Assembly (NCBI RefSeq): GCF_037039395.1 | Contig: NZ_CP146242.1 | Location: 2,429,001-2,493,000 of the forward strand | Origin: Agrobacterium vitis | GTDB taxonomy: Bacteria > Pseudomonadota > Alphaproteobacteria > Rhizobiales > Rhizobiaceae | Reading direction: 5' to 3' | Length of the DNA: 64,000 bases | Shown: positions 8,859 through 18,763 of the stretch, one piece after another | Layout: every line of letters starts with the position of its first letter | Position numbering within the stretch: the first letter of the stretch is position 1 | Notes under the pieces: generated by a model | What the model was told of the DNA's origin: nothing | The model's input: the letters and a program-made list of their open reading frames with translations, nothing else | Database searches by the model: none | Made by a program: the position numbers and the translations under genes

Positions 8859-10328
8859 ATGTATCTCGGATTGGATCTCGGCACGTCGGGCGTCAAGGCG
8901 ATGTTGATCGACGCGGACCAGACGGTGATTGGCTCGGCCAATGGCGCGCTGACCGTCTCTCGCCCGCATTCCGGCTGGTCGGAACAGGCGCCAGCGGATT
9001 GGATCAGGGCAACGCAGGAGGCCATTGCGGGGCTGAAAGCGCAGTTTTCCCGCGAGCTTGCCGCCGTCAAGGGCATCGGTCTTTCCGGCCATATGCATGG
9101 GGCAACGCTGATCGATGCCCAAGGTGACGTCTTGCGGCCCTGCATTCTGTGGAACGACACCCGCTCCTTCAAACAGGCTGCGGCGCTGGACGCCGATCCG
9201 CGTTTTCGCGCGCTGACCGGCAATATCGTTTTTCCCGGCTTCACGGCGCCGAAACTGGCTTGGGTGAAGGAGAATGAGCCGGATATATTCGCCAAAACCG
9301 CCAAGGTTTTGCTGCCAAAGGATTATCTGCGGCTCTGGCTGACCGGCGAATATCTATCCGAAATGTCGGATTCGGCTGGCACCTCCTGGCTCGATACCGG
9401 TAAACGCGCCTGGTCGAGCGAGCTTCTCGCCGTCACCGATCTCGGCGAACAGCACATGCCCGGACTGGTCGAAGGCACCGCCGAGGCGGGCCGGTTGCGA
9501 GCCGAGCTTGCGGCGGATTGGGGCATGGGCGCCGGTGTCATCATTGCGGGCGGGGCAGGGGACAATGCGGCGTCTGCTTGCGGCATGGGCACGGTGGCGG
9601 AAGGGCATGCCTTCGTGTCGCTTGGCACATCCGGTGTGTTGTTTGCCGCCAATGCCTCCTATCTGCCAAAGCCCGAAAGCGCCGTGCATGCCTTTTGCCA
9701 CGCGCTTCCCAATACCTGGCACCAGATGGGCGTGATCCTGTCGGCCACGGACGCCCTGAACTGGTATTCCGGTGTCAGCGGCAAGCCTGCCGGAGACCTG
9801 ACGCATGAGCTTGGCGAGGAGCTGAAGGCCCCAACCGGTGTGACCTTCCTGCCTTATCTCTCGGGCGAGCGCACGCCCCATAACGATGCTGAAATCCGGG
9901 GTGCTTTCATTGGTCTCGGCCACGAATCCAGCCGTACCGTTCTGACCCAGGCCGTGCTGGAAGGCGTGTCCTTCGCCATCAGGGACAGTCTTGAAGCGCT
10001 GAAATCGGCGGGAACGTCCCTGTCGCGGGTCACGGCGATCGGCGGCGGCTCGCGCTCGCGCTACTGGCTGGCATCGATTGCCACCACACTCGGCATTCCC
10101 GTCGATATTCCAGCCGATGGTGATTTTGGGGCTGCCTTTGGTGCGGCCCGTCTGGGGTTGATTGCCGCAACCGGGGCCGATCCGCTTGCCGTTTGCTCAG
10201 CCCCACCGACGGAAGCAACCATCGAGCCGGTGACGGCTTTGCGCGACGGTTACGAGGACGCCTATCAGCGCTACCGCGCGCTCTATCCGGCCATCAAGCA
10301 ATTGGGCCCCGTCAAGCTGGCCCAATGA
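8859..10328 (+). CDS. xylB: Xylulokinase
   Basis: 489 residues, FGGY carbohydrate kinase family. Phosphorylates D-xylulose to xylulose 5-phosphate with ATP. The N-terminal phosphate loop is [17 protein letters not shown]. Substrate-site residues follow ([21 protein letters not shown]). The catalytic aspartate lies in [12 protein letters not shown] (near 235). The C-terminal ATP-binding signature is [24 protein letters not shown] ribosome site precedes ATG 8859. Together with xylA it forms the isomerase pathway for xylose; no xylose ABC transporter is next to it. Confidence 0.95.
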   Translation: MYLGLDLGTSGVKAMLIDADQTVIGSANGALTVSRPHSGWSEQAPADWIRATQEAIAGLKAQFSRELAAVKGIGLSGHMHGATLIDAQGDVLRPCILWNDTRSFKQAAALDADPRFRALTGNIVFPGFTAPKLAWVKENEPDIFAKTAKVLLPKDYLRLWLTGEYLSEMSDSAGTSWLDTGKRAWSSELLAVTDLGEQHMPGLVEGTAEAGRLRAELAADWGMGAGVIIAGGAGDNAASACGMGTVAEGHAFVSLGTSGVLFAANASYLPKPESAVHAFCHALPNTWHQMGVILSATDALNWYSGVSGKPAGDLTHELGEELKAPTGVTFLPYLSGERTPHNDAEIRGAFIGLGHESSRTVLTQAVLEGVSFAIRDSLEALKSAGTSLSRVTAIGGGSRSRYWLASIATTLGIPVDIPADGDFGAAFGAARLGLIAATGADPLAVCSAPPTEATIEPVTALRDGYEDAYQRYRALYPAIKQLGPVKLAQ

Positions 10329-10365
10329 AAACCACAGAAAACGTTTAACATCAGGAGGAAAACCC

Positions 10366-11673
10366 ATGAGCACAGGCTTTTTCGGCGACATCACCAAGAT
10401 CAAATATGAAGGCCCTGACAGCACCAATCCGCTGGCCTTCCGCCATTATAACCCCGATGAAGTGGTGATGGGCAAGCGGATGGAAGACCATCTGCGTTTT
10501 GCCGTGGCCTATTGGCACACCTTCGTATGGCCGGGCACCGACCCGTTCGGCGGCAATACGTTTGAGCGTCCCTGGTTCAAGGACTCGATGGATGCTGCCA
10601 AGCTGAAGGCCGATGTGGCTTTTGAATTCTTCCAGCTGCTCGGCACGCCTTATTACTGCTTCCACGATGCGGATGCGCGTCCCGAAGGCGCGTCCTTTGC
10701 CGAAAACACCAGAAATCTCAATGAGATTGTCGATTATTTTGCCCAGAAGCAGGCCGATACCGGCGTCAAGCTGCTGTGGGGCACGGCCAACATGTTCTCG
10801 CATCGCCGCTACATGTCGGGTGCAGCTACCAACCCGGACCCTGACGTCTTTGCCTTTGCCGCAGCCACGGTGAAGACCTGCCTGGATGCCACGCAGAAAC
10901 TGGGTGGCGAAAACTACGTGCTGTGGGGTGGCCGTGAAGGCTATGAAACCCTGCTCAACACCGACCTGAAGCAGGAACTCGACCATATGGGCCGTTTCCT
11001 CAACATGGTGGTGGAATACAAGCACAAGATCGGCTTCAAGGGCGCGATCCTGATCGAGCCGAAACCGCAGGAGCCTTCCAAGCATCAGTATGATTATGAT
11101 GTGGCCACCGTCTACGGCTTCCTCAAGACTTACGGTCTTGAGAAGGAAGTGAAGGTCAATATCGAGCAGGGCCATGCCATTCTGGCTGGTCATACATTCG
11201 AGCATGAATTGGCACTGGCCAACGCGCTGGGTATTTTCGGCTCCATCGACATGAACCGTAACGACTATCAATCCGGTTGGGATACCGACCAATTCCCCAA
11301 CAACGTGCCGGAAATGGCGCTGGCCTATTATCAGGTTCTGCAGGCGGGCGGCTTTACCTCCGGCGGCACCAATTTCGATAGTAAGCTGCGCCGCCAGTCC
11401 ATCGATCCCGCTGATCTGTTGATCGGCCATATCGGCGGCATGGATTGCTGCGCCCGTGGCCTGAAGGCGGCTGCGAAAATGGTGGAAGACAAGGCGCTGT
11501 CGGCACCGCTCGCCAACCGCTACGCAGGCTGGAACAGCGACGCCGCCAAGACAATGCTGGCCAGCGGCACGCTGGAGAGCATTGCTGCCCGGGTTGAAGG
11601 TGAAAACATCAATCCGCAGCCGGTGTCCGGTCAGCAGGAATTGCTGGAAAACGTCGTCAATCGCTACGTCTGA
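10366..11673 (+). CDS. xylA: Xylose isomerase
   Basis: 435 residues, close to the usual 435-440. Interconverts D-xylose and D-xylulose with divalent metal. Family signatures are present: [16 protein letters not shown] and FCFHDAD-type sequence ([13 protein letters not shown]) around the catalytic histidine and aspartate, [15 protein letters not shown], and the metal-binding [17 protein letters not shown]. An AGGAGG ribosome site lies just before the ATG. It is the last gene of the LacI-xylB-xylA operon; 17 bp after its stop begins copy A of a palindromic mosaic repeat that may end or stabilise the transcript. Confidence 0.97.
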   Translation: MSTGFFGDITKIKYEGPDSTNPLAFRHYNPDEVVMGKRMEDHLRFAVAYWHTFVWPGTDPFGGNTFERPWFKDSMDAAKLKADVAFEFFQLLGTPYYCFHDADARPEGASFAENTRNLNEIVDYFAQKQADTGVKLLWGTANMFSHRRYMSGAATNPDPDVFAFAAATVKTCLDATQKLGGENYVLWGGREGYETLLNTDLKQELDHMGRFLNMVVEYKHKIGFKGAILIEPKPQEPSKHQYDYDVATVYGFLKTYGLEKEVKVNIEQGHAILAGHTFEHELALANALGIFGSIDMNRNDYQSGWDTDQFPNNVPEMALAYYQVLQAGGFTSGGTNFDSKLRRQSIDPADLLIGHIGGMDCCARGLKAAAKMVEDKALSAPLANRYAGWNSDAAKTMLASGTLESIAARVEGENINPQPVSGQQELLENVVNRYV

Positions 11674-11689
11674 TCGCTTTGATGCACTG

Positions 11690-11805
11690 ATACGAAGATG
11701 CATTGAAAATGACTCTTTGTATTCTCTTTGAAAATATCTCAAGCCTCTGATGCATTTGAGATATTTTCAATTTTTTCAAGTCGAGGATGCGTCAGCATGT
11801 CAGAG
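11690..11805 (+). repeat. Palindromic mosaic element, copy A (116 bp)
   Basis: Three modules. Stem 1 (11690-11722) starts ATACGAAG and ends CTTTGTAT around a GAA loop. Stem 2 has perfect 15-bp arms TTGAAAATATCTCAA and TTGAGATATTTTCAA. Module 3 contains GAGGATGCGTCAGCATGTCAG. Copies B (16884-16999) and C (22317-22432) have the same modules in the same order and orientation. It lies between xylA and the next gene. Confidence 0.85.
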
Positions 11806-11895
11806 ACTTGGCATGACAGGGAAATGGAGGTTTTCCCTGTCAGTTTTCTTTGATAGATAAACTGCAACGTTTCAGTCATTTTGGAGGAGATGTTT

Positions 11896-12948
11896 ATGAA
11901 GACGATTAAAGGCCCCGGCCTGTTTTTGGGCCAGTTTGCCGGTGATGCCGCGCCCTTCAATTCATGGGATGCGATTACCAAATGGGCCGCTGACAAAGGC
12001 TATCTCGGCGTGCAGGTTCCGACCTGGGCCAGCCAATTAATCGACCTGAAAAAGGCCGCCGAATCCAAGGATTATTGTGACGAACTGGCCGGTATCGCCC
12101 GCCAGAACGGCGTCGAAATCACCGAGCTGTCCACCCATCTGCAGGGACAGCTGGTGGCGGTGCATCCGGCCTATGACGAAGCGTTTGACGGCTTTGCCGC
12201 TCCCGAAGTGCGCGGCAATCCGAAAGCCCGGCAGGAATGGGCTGTCAACCAGGTTAAATACGCGCTGAAGGCCTCACGCCATCTGGGTATCAATGCGCAT
12301 GCCACGTTTTCGGGCGCGCTGGCCTGGCCATTTATCTATCCTTGGCCGCAGCGTCCGGCAGGGCTGGTGGAGACGGCTTTTGACGAACTGGCCAAGCGCT
12401 GGTTGCCCATTCTCGACTATGCCGACGAGCAGGGTGTCGATATCGCTTACGAAATCCATCCCGGCGAAGACTTGCATGATGGTGTGACATTCGAGATGTT
12501 TCTGGAGCGGGTGAAAAACCACCCCCGCGCTAACATGCTCTATGATCCCTCGCATTATGTGCTGCAATGCCTCGACTATCTCGACCATATCGACATCTAC
12601 AAAGACCGGATCAAGATGTTCCACGTCAAGGATGCCGAGTTCAATCCGAATGGCCGTCAGGGCGTTTACGGTGGCTACCAATCCTGGGTCAACCGCGCCG
12701 GGCGCTTCCGCTCACCAGGCGACGGCCAGGTGGACTTCGGCGCGATCTTCTCGAAAATGGCCGCCAATGATTTCGAAGGCTGGGCGGTGGTCGAGTGGGA
12801 ATGCGCTCTAAAACACCCGGAAGACGGCGCCCGCGAAGGCGCTGAATTCGTCAATGCCCATATTATCCGGGTGACGGAACATGCCTTTGACGATTTCGCC
12901 GCCAGCGGCACGGATGAGGCCGCCAACCGGCGGATGTTAGGGCTGTAA
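11896..12948 (+). CDS. Sugar phosphate isomerase/epimerase-like TIM-barrel protein
   Basis: 350 residues from ATG 11896, 5 nt after GGAGGAGA. This fits better than an earlier in-frame codon. It belongs to the xylose isomerase-like/AP-endonuclease-2 superfamily, with metal-ligand patterns IAYEIHPGED, MLYDPSHY, MFHVKDAEF and AVVEWECALKHPEDGAREG. These proteins isomerise or epimerise sugars such as inosose or 3-keto sugars; the substrate cannot be read from the sequence. Its neighbour is a Gfo/Idh/MocA dehydrogenase, a frequent partner in cyclitol and keto-sugar catabolism. It lies downstream of xylA but is separated from it by a 220-bp gap holding repeat copy A. Confidence 0.85.
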   Translation: MKTIKGPGLFLGQFAGDAAPFNSWDAITKWAADKGYLGVQVPTWASQLIDLKKAAESKDYCDELAGIARQNGVEITELSTHLQGQLVAVHPAYDEAFDGFAAPEVRGNPKARQEWAVNQVKYALKASRHLGINAHATFSGALAWPFIYPWPQRPAGLVETAFDELAKRWLPILDYADEQGVDIAYEIHPGEDLHDGVTFEMFLERVKNHPRANMLYDPSHYVLQCLDYLDHIDIYKDRIKMFHVKDAEFNPNGRQGVYGGYQSWVNRAGRFRSPGDGQVDFGAIFSKMAANDFEGWAVVEWECALKHPEDGAREGAEFVNAHIIRVTEHAFDDFAASGTDEAANRRMLGL

Positions 12949-12970
12949 ATATCGTTTCCGCTTGCGGCGA

Positions 12971-13120
12971 TACCCACCTCTGCCCTGCCGGGCATTTCCC
13001 CCTCAAAGGGGGAGATCGAGTGGTGAGATGTCGGCGACTTGATGATTAAAATAGCAAGGTTTGCGGCCAATCTCCCCCCTTGAGGGGGAGATGTTACGGG
13101 AGTGACAGAGGGGGGTACCC
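12971..13120. repeat. Inverted-repeat element rich in CCCCCTC/GAGGGGG
   Basis: Left arm about 12971-13018 (CACCTCTGCC, GGCATTTCCCCCTCAAAG, GGGGGAGATC) and right arm about 13069-13120 (AATCTCCCCCCTTGAGGGGG, AGATGTTACGGGAG, GACAGAGGGGGGTA) are complementary over roughly 45 nt. Related sequence recurs at 45719-45953. It fills the gap between two sugar genes and contains no coding sequence. Confidence 0.75.
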
Positions 13121-13152
13121 CGCGTTCTACGAATCTTGAGGAGGAAATTCCA

Positions 13153-14325
13153 ATGACCATCGAAGCAAGCAAATCGCAGCAACGCGCCCCCAAAATCCGC
13201 CTCGGCATGGTGGGCGGCGGGCAGGGCGCGTTTATCGGCGCGGTACACCGCATGGCGGCAAGGCTCGACGACCATTATGATCTGGTGGCGGGAGCTTTAT
13301 CCTCGACGCCGGAAAAATCCCTGGCTTCTGGCCGGGATCTGGGGCTCGATCCCACCCGCTGCTATGGATCGTTTGAAGAAATGGCTTCGAGCGAGGCTGC
13401 TCGCCCGGATGGGATCGAGGCGGTGTCTATCGTCACGCCCAATCACATGCATTACCCAGCCGCAAAAGCCTTTTTGGAACGCGGCATCCATGTGATCTGC
13501 GACAAGCCGCTAACCTCCAATCTGGAGGATGCGAAAAAGCTGAAAGAGGTTGCCGACAAGGCCAAGGCCCTGTTCATCCTCACCCACAATTACACCGGCT
13601 ATCCGATGGTGCGCCATGCGCGGGAATTGGTGCAAAATGGCGAGCTGGGCGAGATCCGGCTGGTGCAGATGGAATATCCGCAGGATTGGCTGGCGGAACC
13701 TGTCGAGCAGACAGGCGCAAAACAGGCCGTATGGCGCACCGACCCGGCCCAATCGGGCGTCGGTGGTTCCACCGGCGATATTGGCACCCATGCCTATAAC
13801 CTCGGCAGCTTCATTTCCGGGCTGGAACTGGAGGAACTCGCCGCCGATGTGCACACCTTTGTCGAAGGCCGTAGGCTGGATGACAACGCCCATGTGATGC
13901 TGCGCTTCCAAGGCGGGGCCAAGGGCCTGCTCTGGTGCAGCCAGGTGGCAACCGGCAATGAAAACGGCCTGAAAGTGCGCATCTACGGCACAAAGGCCGG
14001 GATCGAATGGACGCAGGCCGATCCGAATTACCTCTGGTACACAAAGCTCGGCGAACCGAAACAGTTGATCACCCGCGGCGGTGCCGGGGCTGGCGGGGCA
14101 GCTGCCCGCGTGACCCGCATTCCCGGCGGTCATCCGGAAGGCTATCTCGAAGCCTTCGCCACCATCTATAGTGAGGCGGCCCAGGCGATCCTTGCCGCAC
14201 GAACGGGGGCGGCGGTTAATCCTGATGTGGTCTATCCGACTGTCGATGATGGGGTGAAGGGCGTGGCCTTTGTGACGGCATGTATTCAGTCGTCACAGCA
14301 GAACGGAGCTTGGGTGAGAGTTTGA
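13153..14325 (+). CDS. Gfo/Idh/MocA family NAD(P)-dependent oxidoreductase
   Basis: 390 residues from ATG 13153, preceded by GAGGAA; upstream in-frame codons lie in the repeat element. The Rossmann motif is GMVGGGQGAFIGAVHR (about 19-34). The family hallmark with the catalytic lysine is VICDKPLTSN, followed by THNYTGYPMVRHARE and GGSTGDIGTHAYNL. Such enzymes oxidise or reduce sugars and inositols. The pairing with the TIM-barrel isomerase on its left suggests a joint step in keto-sugar or cyclitol catabolism; this is inference. A strong terminator follows 9 bp after the stop. Confidence 0.9.
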   Translation: MTIEASKSQQRAPKIRLGMVGGGQGAFIGAVHRMAARLDDHYDLVAGALSSTPEKSLASGRDLGLDPTRCYGSFEEMASSEAARPDGIEAVSIVTPNHMHYPAAKAFLERGIHVICDKPLTSNLEDAKKLKEVADKAKALFILTHNYTGYPMVRHARELVQNGELGEIRLVQMEYPQDWLAEPVEQTGAKQAVWRTDPAQSGVGGSTGDIGTHAYNLGSFISGLELEELAADVHTFVEGRRLDDNAHVMLRFQGGAKGLLWCSQVATGNENGLKVRIYGTKAGIEWTQADPNYLWYTKLGEPKQLITRGGAGAGGAAARVTRIPGGHPEGYLEAFATIYSEAAQAILAARTGAAVNPDVVYPTVDDGVKGVAFVTACIQSSQQNGAWVRV

Positions 14326-14333
14326 AGTCGAGT

Positions 14334-14370
14334 GCCAAGGGCTGTGGAAATGGCCCTTGGCGTTTTCTTT
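14334..14370 (+). terminator. Rho-independent terminator
   Basis: Perfect 9-bp stem GCCAAGGGC (14334-14342) and GCCCTTGGC (14353-14361) followed by GTTTTCTTTT, directly after the oxidoreductase gene. Confidence 0.9.
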
Positions 14371-14400
14371 TCAGTCGAAATACGGCGGAGGCCGATCAAC

Positions 14401-14802
14401 TTACTTGCATTTGTATTGGGACGTCCAAATCCATTTCACTTCGGAGGTTGAACTCGGAATCGTTTGCTGGGTCATGCCAGTGTTGGCAGGTTTGCTGTCA
14501 ACGCACAGCAACCAGTAGGGCGTGCCCAGCTTTCCATCGGTGCTTGACGGCGTGGCCGGAAACGTACCTGTGGCGAGAACCATCAGCAGGGAGTTGCCGC
14601 TATACTGATGCGACCATCCAGTGACATAGTCGGGACCAGCCGTTTGCATGGCTTGTTCAACGGTCATGCCTGATGTCCAATTAACGCTATAGCTTATCGT
14701 GGTTTGGTTCTCGGTGTAGACGAGAGTGGCGCTGTTGGCCGTGGCGGGTAGCGCCATGCTGATTGTCGCCGCGCAGAGAAAATGGATAAAAGCTGTTTTC
14801 AT
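14401..14802 (-). CDS. Small secreted protein, DUF4430-like pattern
   Basis: 133 residues. GGGGGA lies 7 nt before the ATG. A clear Sec signal peptide (MKTAFIHFLCAATISMALPATANSA) predicts export with cleavage near residue 23-25. The mature part has the pattern GMTVEQAMQTAG, then a hydrophobic strand, then GTPYWLLCVDSKPANTGM and a final VKWIWTSQYKC. This resembles DUF4430/transcobalamin-C-like domains, but only as a pattern; I do not recognise the protein. Two cysteines (in LLCVD and YKC) could form a disulfide. It stands alone on the minus strand inside a plus-strand sugar cluster. Confidence 0.7.
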   Translation of the reverse strand: MKTAFIHFLCAATISMALPATANSATLVYTENQTTISYSVNWTSGMTVEQAMQTAGPDYVTGWSHQYSGNSLLMVLATGTFPATPSSTDGKLGTPYWLLCVDSKPANTGMTQQTIPSSTSEVKWIWTSQYKCK

Positions 14803-14969
14803 AAATGTATCCCCCAGAGTAATGCATCCTTAGGTAGCATTTTTCTATGGGCAATACAATATAAGGAGTGGGTGCGATGTGTTATCTTTCGTCCGTGGCG
14901 TTCCAGGCGCAACTGCGTTAAGACCTGGATACTTCTGTTTATTCACGCTTAAGTGCCGAAAGGTTCCCG

Positions 14970-16343
14970 ATGACAGACCCGAAAGCCCTTGCCGCCCGCT
15001 TCCCTGGCGATTTCCTGTTTGGTGTGGCCACCGCGGCCTACCAGATTGAAGGTGCCACCAAGGCGGATGGGCGCAAGCCGTGCATCTGGGATGCGTTTGC
15101 CAATATGCCGGGCCGGGTGTTCGAGCGGCATAATGGCGATGTGGCCTGCGATCATTACAATCGCTGGGAACAGGATCTCGACCTGATCCAGGAGATGGGC
15201 GTTTCCGCCTATCGCTTTTCCATTGCCTGGCCGCGCATTATTCCTGAAGGCACGGGCCGGGTGAATGAAACGGGGCTGGATTTTTACGACAAGCTGGTCG
15301 ATGGGTTGAAGGATCGGGGCATCAAAGCCTATGCGACGCTGTATCATTGGGATCTGCCGCTGGCCCTGATGGGCGATGGCGGCTGGACGGCGCGCTCCAC
15401 GGCCTATGCCTTCCAGCGCTATGCCAAGCTGGTGATGGCGCGGTTGGGTGACAGGCTGGATGCCGTGGCGACCTTCAACGAGCCGTGGTGCTCGGTCTGG
15501 CTCAGCCATCTCTACGGTGTGCATGCGCCGGGTGAGCGCAATATGGATGCGGCCCTGCATGCTCTGCACTATACCAATCTCGCCCATGGGCTTGGCATTG
15601 ATGCCATCAGGCAGGTCGCGCCGCAGGTCCCTGCGGGTCTGGTTCTGAACGCCCATTCCGTTATCCCTGCCTCAGACAGTGCGGCTGATCAGGCCGCCGC
15701 TGAGCGCGCCCATCAGTTTCACAATGGTGTTTTCTTCGATCCGGTCTTCAAGGGCGAATATCCGGCAGAATTCATGGCCTCGCTTGGCAACCGCATGCCT
15801 GTCATCGAGGATGGCGATTTGCACATCATCTCCCAGAAACTCGACTGGTGGGGCCTGAATTACTACACGCCGATGCGGGTTGCCGACAATCCGGCTGAGG
15901 GCGCCGAGTTCCCCGCCACGGCGGATGCGCCGCCGGTCTCGACGGTCAAGACCGATATCGGCTGGGAAGTTTATGCCCCGGCGCTAAAGTCCCTGGTGGA
16001 AGGGCTTTACGACCGCTACACGCTGCCGGTCTGCTACATCACCGAAAACGGCGCCTGCTATAATATGGAGCCGGTTGACGGCGAGGTGGATGACCAGCCA
16101 CGGCTGGATTACTACGCCGAGCATCTGGGCGTGGTGGCCGACCTGATTGCCGAGGGCATCCCCATGAAGGGCTATTTCGCCTGGAGCCTGATGGATAATT
16201 TTGAATGGGCCGAAGGCTACCGCATGCGGTTCGGCCTTGTGCATGTCGATTACGACACGCAGGTTCGCACGCTGAAGAACAGTGGCAAATGGTATAGCGC
16301 GCTGGCTGCGGAATTCCCGAAGGGGAACCACATCGCCGAATGA
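14970..16343 (+). CDS. Beta-glucosidase, glycoside hydrolase family 1
   Basis: 457 residues, a full-length GH1 barrel without signal peptide, so cytoplasmic. The acid/base glutamate is E171 in ATFNEPW and the nucleophile is E359 in CYITENGA. The N-terminal family signature FLFGVATAAYQIEGA is present. It hydrolyses beta-linked glucosides such as cellobiose or plant aryl-glucosides; specificity is not evident. Ribosome site GAAAGG precedes ATG 14970. Its location beside xylose genes fits use of plant cell-wall oligosaccharides and glycosides. Confidence 0.95.
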   Translation: MTDPKALAARFPGDFLFGVATAAYQIEGATKADGRKPCIWDAFANMPGRVFERHNGDVACDHYNRWEQDLDLIQEMGVSAYRFSIAWPRIIPEGTGRVNETGLDFYDKLVDGLKDRGIKAYATLYHWDLPLALMGDGGWTARSTAYAFQRYAKLVMARLGDRLDAVATFNEPWCSVWLSHLYGVHAPGERNMDAALHALHYTNLAHGLGIDAIRQVAPQVPAGLVLNAHSVIPASDSAADQAAAERAHQFHNGVFFDPVFKGEYPAEFMASLGNRMPVIEDGDLHIISQKLDWWGLNYYTPMRVADNPAEGAEFPATADAPPVSTVKTDIGWEVYAPALKSLVEGLYDRYTLPVCYITENGACYNMEPVDGEVDDQPRLDYYAEHLGVVADLIAEGIPMKGYFAWSLMDNFEWAEGYRMRFGLVHVDYDTQVRTLKNSGKWYSALAAEFPKGNHIAE

Positions 16344-16447
16344 GGCTATGCTGGCTCCCGCGTTATTGCGTGATTGCAGTCTTGCTTATTGCGCTGCAAT
16401 AAATCATTATTCCCTTTCAGGTTGTGATCTTGATCGGGGGAATATGT

Positions 16448-16783
16448 ATGGGACGGGTGCAACTGCCGCTTTCAGGCAATGTCAGTCAGGCGATCAATCC
16501 GTGGACCTGGGTCTATAGCCCGACGCAGGTCGGGCAGGCCAGTCTGGTCACGTTCAATATCGATGTCGGTCCCTCTACCAATCCCGAGGCGGAGAAGGAT
16601 ATTTTGATGAATGTGGCCAGCTACGGCAAGCAGCTTGGCCGCATTGAGGATGCTCTTCGCGTGGTGATCAAACAGCTGGAACCGCTTGTCCTGGATGAAA
16701 AACTTGCTGACAACGAGGCGATCATCGCCTTTCGGGCGCTGATGTACGAGATCGATACGATCAAGAAACAGCATCAGAAATAG
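16448..16783 (+). CDS. Small hypothetical protein
   Basis: 111 residues from ATG 16448, chosen because GGGGGA lies about 8 nt upstream. It begins MGRVQLPLSGNVSQAINPW. No signal peptide or membrane segment is present. The second half is helical and amphipathic (YGKQLGRIEDALRVVIKQLE, then AFRALMYEIDTIKKQ), suggesting a coiled coil. I do not recognise a family or function. It follows the beta-glucosidase by 104 bp, possibly as a separate unit, and is followed by repeat copy B. Confidence 0.65.
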   Translation: MGRVQLPLSGNVSQAINPWTWVYSPTQVGQASLVTFNIDVGPSTNPEAEKDILMNVASYGKQLGRIEDALRVVIKQLEPLVLDEKLADNEAIIAFRALMYEIDTIKKQHQK

Positions 16784-16883
16784 CCTTTGGTATAGCCGCG
16801 CCCTCATCCCTGCCGTATTTTCCGAGTTTTTTAGCTGAAGTGAATTCTTCAATATTTCAGAATAGAATTGCGCTGAGTTTTAT

Positions 16884-16999
16884 ACGAAGAGCCATTGAAA
16901 ATGGCTCTTCGTATTCCTTTTGAAAATATCTCAAGCGACTGATGCATTTGAGATATTTGCAATGCCTTTAAGGCGAGGACGCGTCAGCATGTCAGAGCC
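16884..16999 (+). repeat. Palindromic mosaic element, copy B (116 bp)
   Basis: Stem 1 is perfect: ATACGAAGAGCCATT and AATGGCTCTTCGTAT around GAA (16884-16916). Stem 2 pairs TTGAAAATATCTCAA with TTGAGATATTTGCAA (one mismatch). Module 3 reads GAGGACGCGTCAGCATGTC. It ends 23 bp before the EAL gene start. Confidence 0.88.
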
Positions 17000-17022
17000 T
17001 TGCTATTAAACGGGAGATCTGG

Positions 17023-17772
17023 ATGACGTCATGTGCGGGATGCCGAGACGGGGCGGCTTTCAGTGTTGCCTTCTCCATGGCATTTCAGCCAATCGTGGAT
17101 ATGCGTGATGGTGCTGTGTTTGGTTATGAGGCGCTGGTGCGCGGCGCGGACGGCGCTGGGGCGGCCACGGTTATGGCTGGTATCAACGCGGACAATCGCT
17201 ATGCCTTTGACCAGAGCTGCCGGGTTAAGGCCATTGAGCTGGCGGCGGCCTTGCTACCGGAGACCTCGACGGCAAAGCTGTCCATCAATTTCATGCCCAA
17301 TGCCGTTTACGAGCCGCGTGCCTGTATTCGCCTGACACTGAACACGGCTGAACGGGTCGGCTTTCCCCTGGATCGAATCCTGTTTGAATTTACCGAAAAC
17401 GAGCGGATCGATACCGATCATCTGCTCAACATTCTGAAAACCTATCGCAGCATTGGCTTCAAGACGGCGATTGATGACTTTGGGGCGGGCCATGCCGGGC
17501 TGACGCTTCTGGCGAAATTTCAGCCCGATATCGTCAAGCTGGACATGGAGCTGGTGCGCGGCATCGATCAGGATCGGGCCAAGCGGATCGTGTTGCGCCA
17601 CACGCTGGCGATGTTGACGGAGTTCGGCATTCTTCCATTGTGCGAAGGGGTGGAAACCCAACAAGAACTGGATGTGCTGAAGGATATGGGCGTACCCTAT
17701 GTTCAGGGCTACCTTCTCGCCCGCCCCGCGTTTGAGCGGTTTGACCCACCGGATCTTGCCGTCTTGCCGTGA
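17023..17772 (+). CDS. Stand-alone EAL-domain c-di-GMP phosphodiesterase
   Basis: 249 residues, nearly all EAL domain, with no transmembrane, PAS or GGDEF part. Catalytic positions are intact: EAL (E36), N89 in LSINF, FEFTEN (122-126), IDDFG (D151/D152), VKLD (K172), CEGVET (E208) and Q228 in VQGYL. It should therefore hydrolyse c-di-GMP to pGpG, lowering the second messenger that promotes attachment and exopolysaccharide. The N-terminus has a CAGC motif, a possible metal or redox site. GGGAGA precedes ATG 17023. Repeat copy B occupies its leader region. Confidence 0.9.
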   Translation: MTSCAGCRDGAAFSVAFSMAFQPIVDMRDGAVFGYEALVRGADGAGAATVMAGINADNRYAFDQSCRVKAIELAAALLPETSTAKLSINFMPNAVYEPRACIRLTLNTAERVGFPLDRILFEFTENERIDTDHLLNILKTYRSIGFKTAIDDFGAGHAGLTLLAKFQPDIVKLDMELVRGIDQDRAKRIVLRHTLAMLTEFGILPLCEGVETQQELDVLKDMGVPYVQGYLLARPAFERFDPPDLAVLP

Positions 17773-17818
17773 TTATGCTGAACCGGTGGGCGGCAAGTGC
17801 CGCCTCAAAGGCTCCGGC

Positions 17819-18763
17819 TCAGCTTCCGATATGCCGTTCGCCGCGTTGCTTGGCCAGCGCAATCTGTTTCTGGCGCTGACGGTAGCGATCCCGGTCGGCT
17901 TCTGTGCGGGTCTCATAGCAATGGCTGCACGATACGCCGGCCTCGTAATAGGGCGAAGACAGTTCTTCCGGCGTGATCGGGTTGCGGCAGGCGTGGCAGA
18001 GTTGGTGGTCGCCCTCCTTCAATCCGTGGGTCACGGAAACGCGCTCGTCGAACACGAAACAGGCGCCGTCCCACAGGCTTTGTTCTTCGGGAACGTTTTC
18101 CAGATATTTCAGGATGCCGCCCTTCAGGTGGTAGACCTCTTCGAACCCCTGTTGCTTCATGAAGGCCGTGGCCTTTTCGCAGCGGATGCCGCCGGTGCAA
18201 TACATGGCGATCTTCGGCTTGTTGTGCAGGCCGGGATTGTTCTTCACCCAATCGGGAAATTCGCGGAAGGTCTTGGTATTGGGATCGACCGCGCCCCGGA
18301 AAATGCCGATCGCGGTCTCGTAATCGTTGCGGGTGTCGATGACGATGGTATCAGGATCGGAAATCAGCGCGTTCCAGTCCTTGGGATCGACATAGGTGCC
18401 AACGATCTTGTTGGGGTCGATATCCTCGACGCCCATGGTGACGATCTCTTTCTTCAGCTTTACCTTCATGCGCACGAAAGGCATTTTCGACGCCCGGCTT
18501 TCCTTGTGCTCGAGGCTGGCAAATTCCGGTTGGGCGCGCAGATAGGCCAGCACCGTGGCAATGCCCGCATCCGTGCCGGCAATCGTGCCATTGATGCCTT
18601 CATGGGCCAAAAGCAAAGTGCCCTTGACGCCCTGCGCCTTGCAGAGCGCATCGAGCGGTTCCCGAAAGCTTTCGAACCGTGCGAAGGACGCAAAATGATA
18701 GAGCGCGGCCACACAGAATGCGCCGCCCTCTTCATGGCGAGGATTTTGAAGATCGTCTGTCAT
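17819..18763 (-). CDS. trhO: tRNA uridine(34) hydroxylase (rhodanese-family, TrhO/YceA)
   Basis: 314 residues from ATG 18763. It has an N-terminal ferredoxin-like domain ([19 protein letters not shown]) and a rhodanese domain from about 130 with the active-site loop [11 protein letters not shown] (C189). The tail carries CHACRNP and SCSHCYETR, four cysteines that look like a metal site. Family members hydroxylate U34 of certain tRNAs in an oxygen-dependent, prephenate-independent way. It is a single gene between the EAL protein (convergent) and the HPP pseudogene (divergent). Confidence 0.9.
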   Translation of the reverse strand: MTDDLQNPRHEEGGAFCVAALYHFASFARFESFREPLDALCKAQGVKGTLLLAHEGINGTIAGTDAGIATVLAYLRAQPEFASLEHKESRASKMPFVRMKVKLKKEIVTMGVEDIDPNKIVGTYVDPKDWNALISDPDTIVIDTRNDYETAIGIFRGAVDPNTKTFREFPDWVKNNPGLHNKPKIAMYCTGGIRCEKATAFMKQQGFEEVYHLKGGILKYLENVPEEQSLWDGACFVFDERVSVTHGLKEGDHQLCHACRNPITPEELSSPYYEAGVSCSHCYETRTEADRDRYRQRQKQIALAKQRGERHIGS

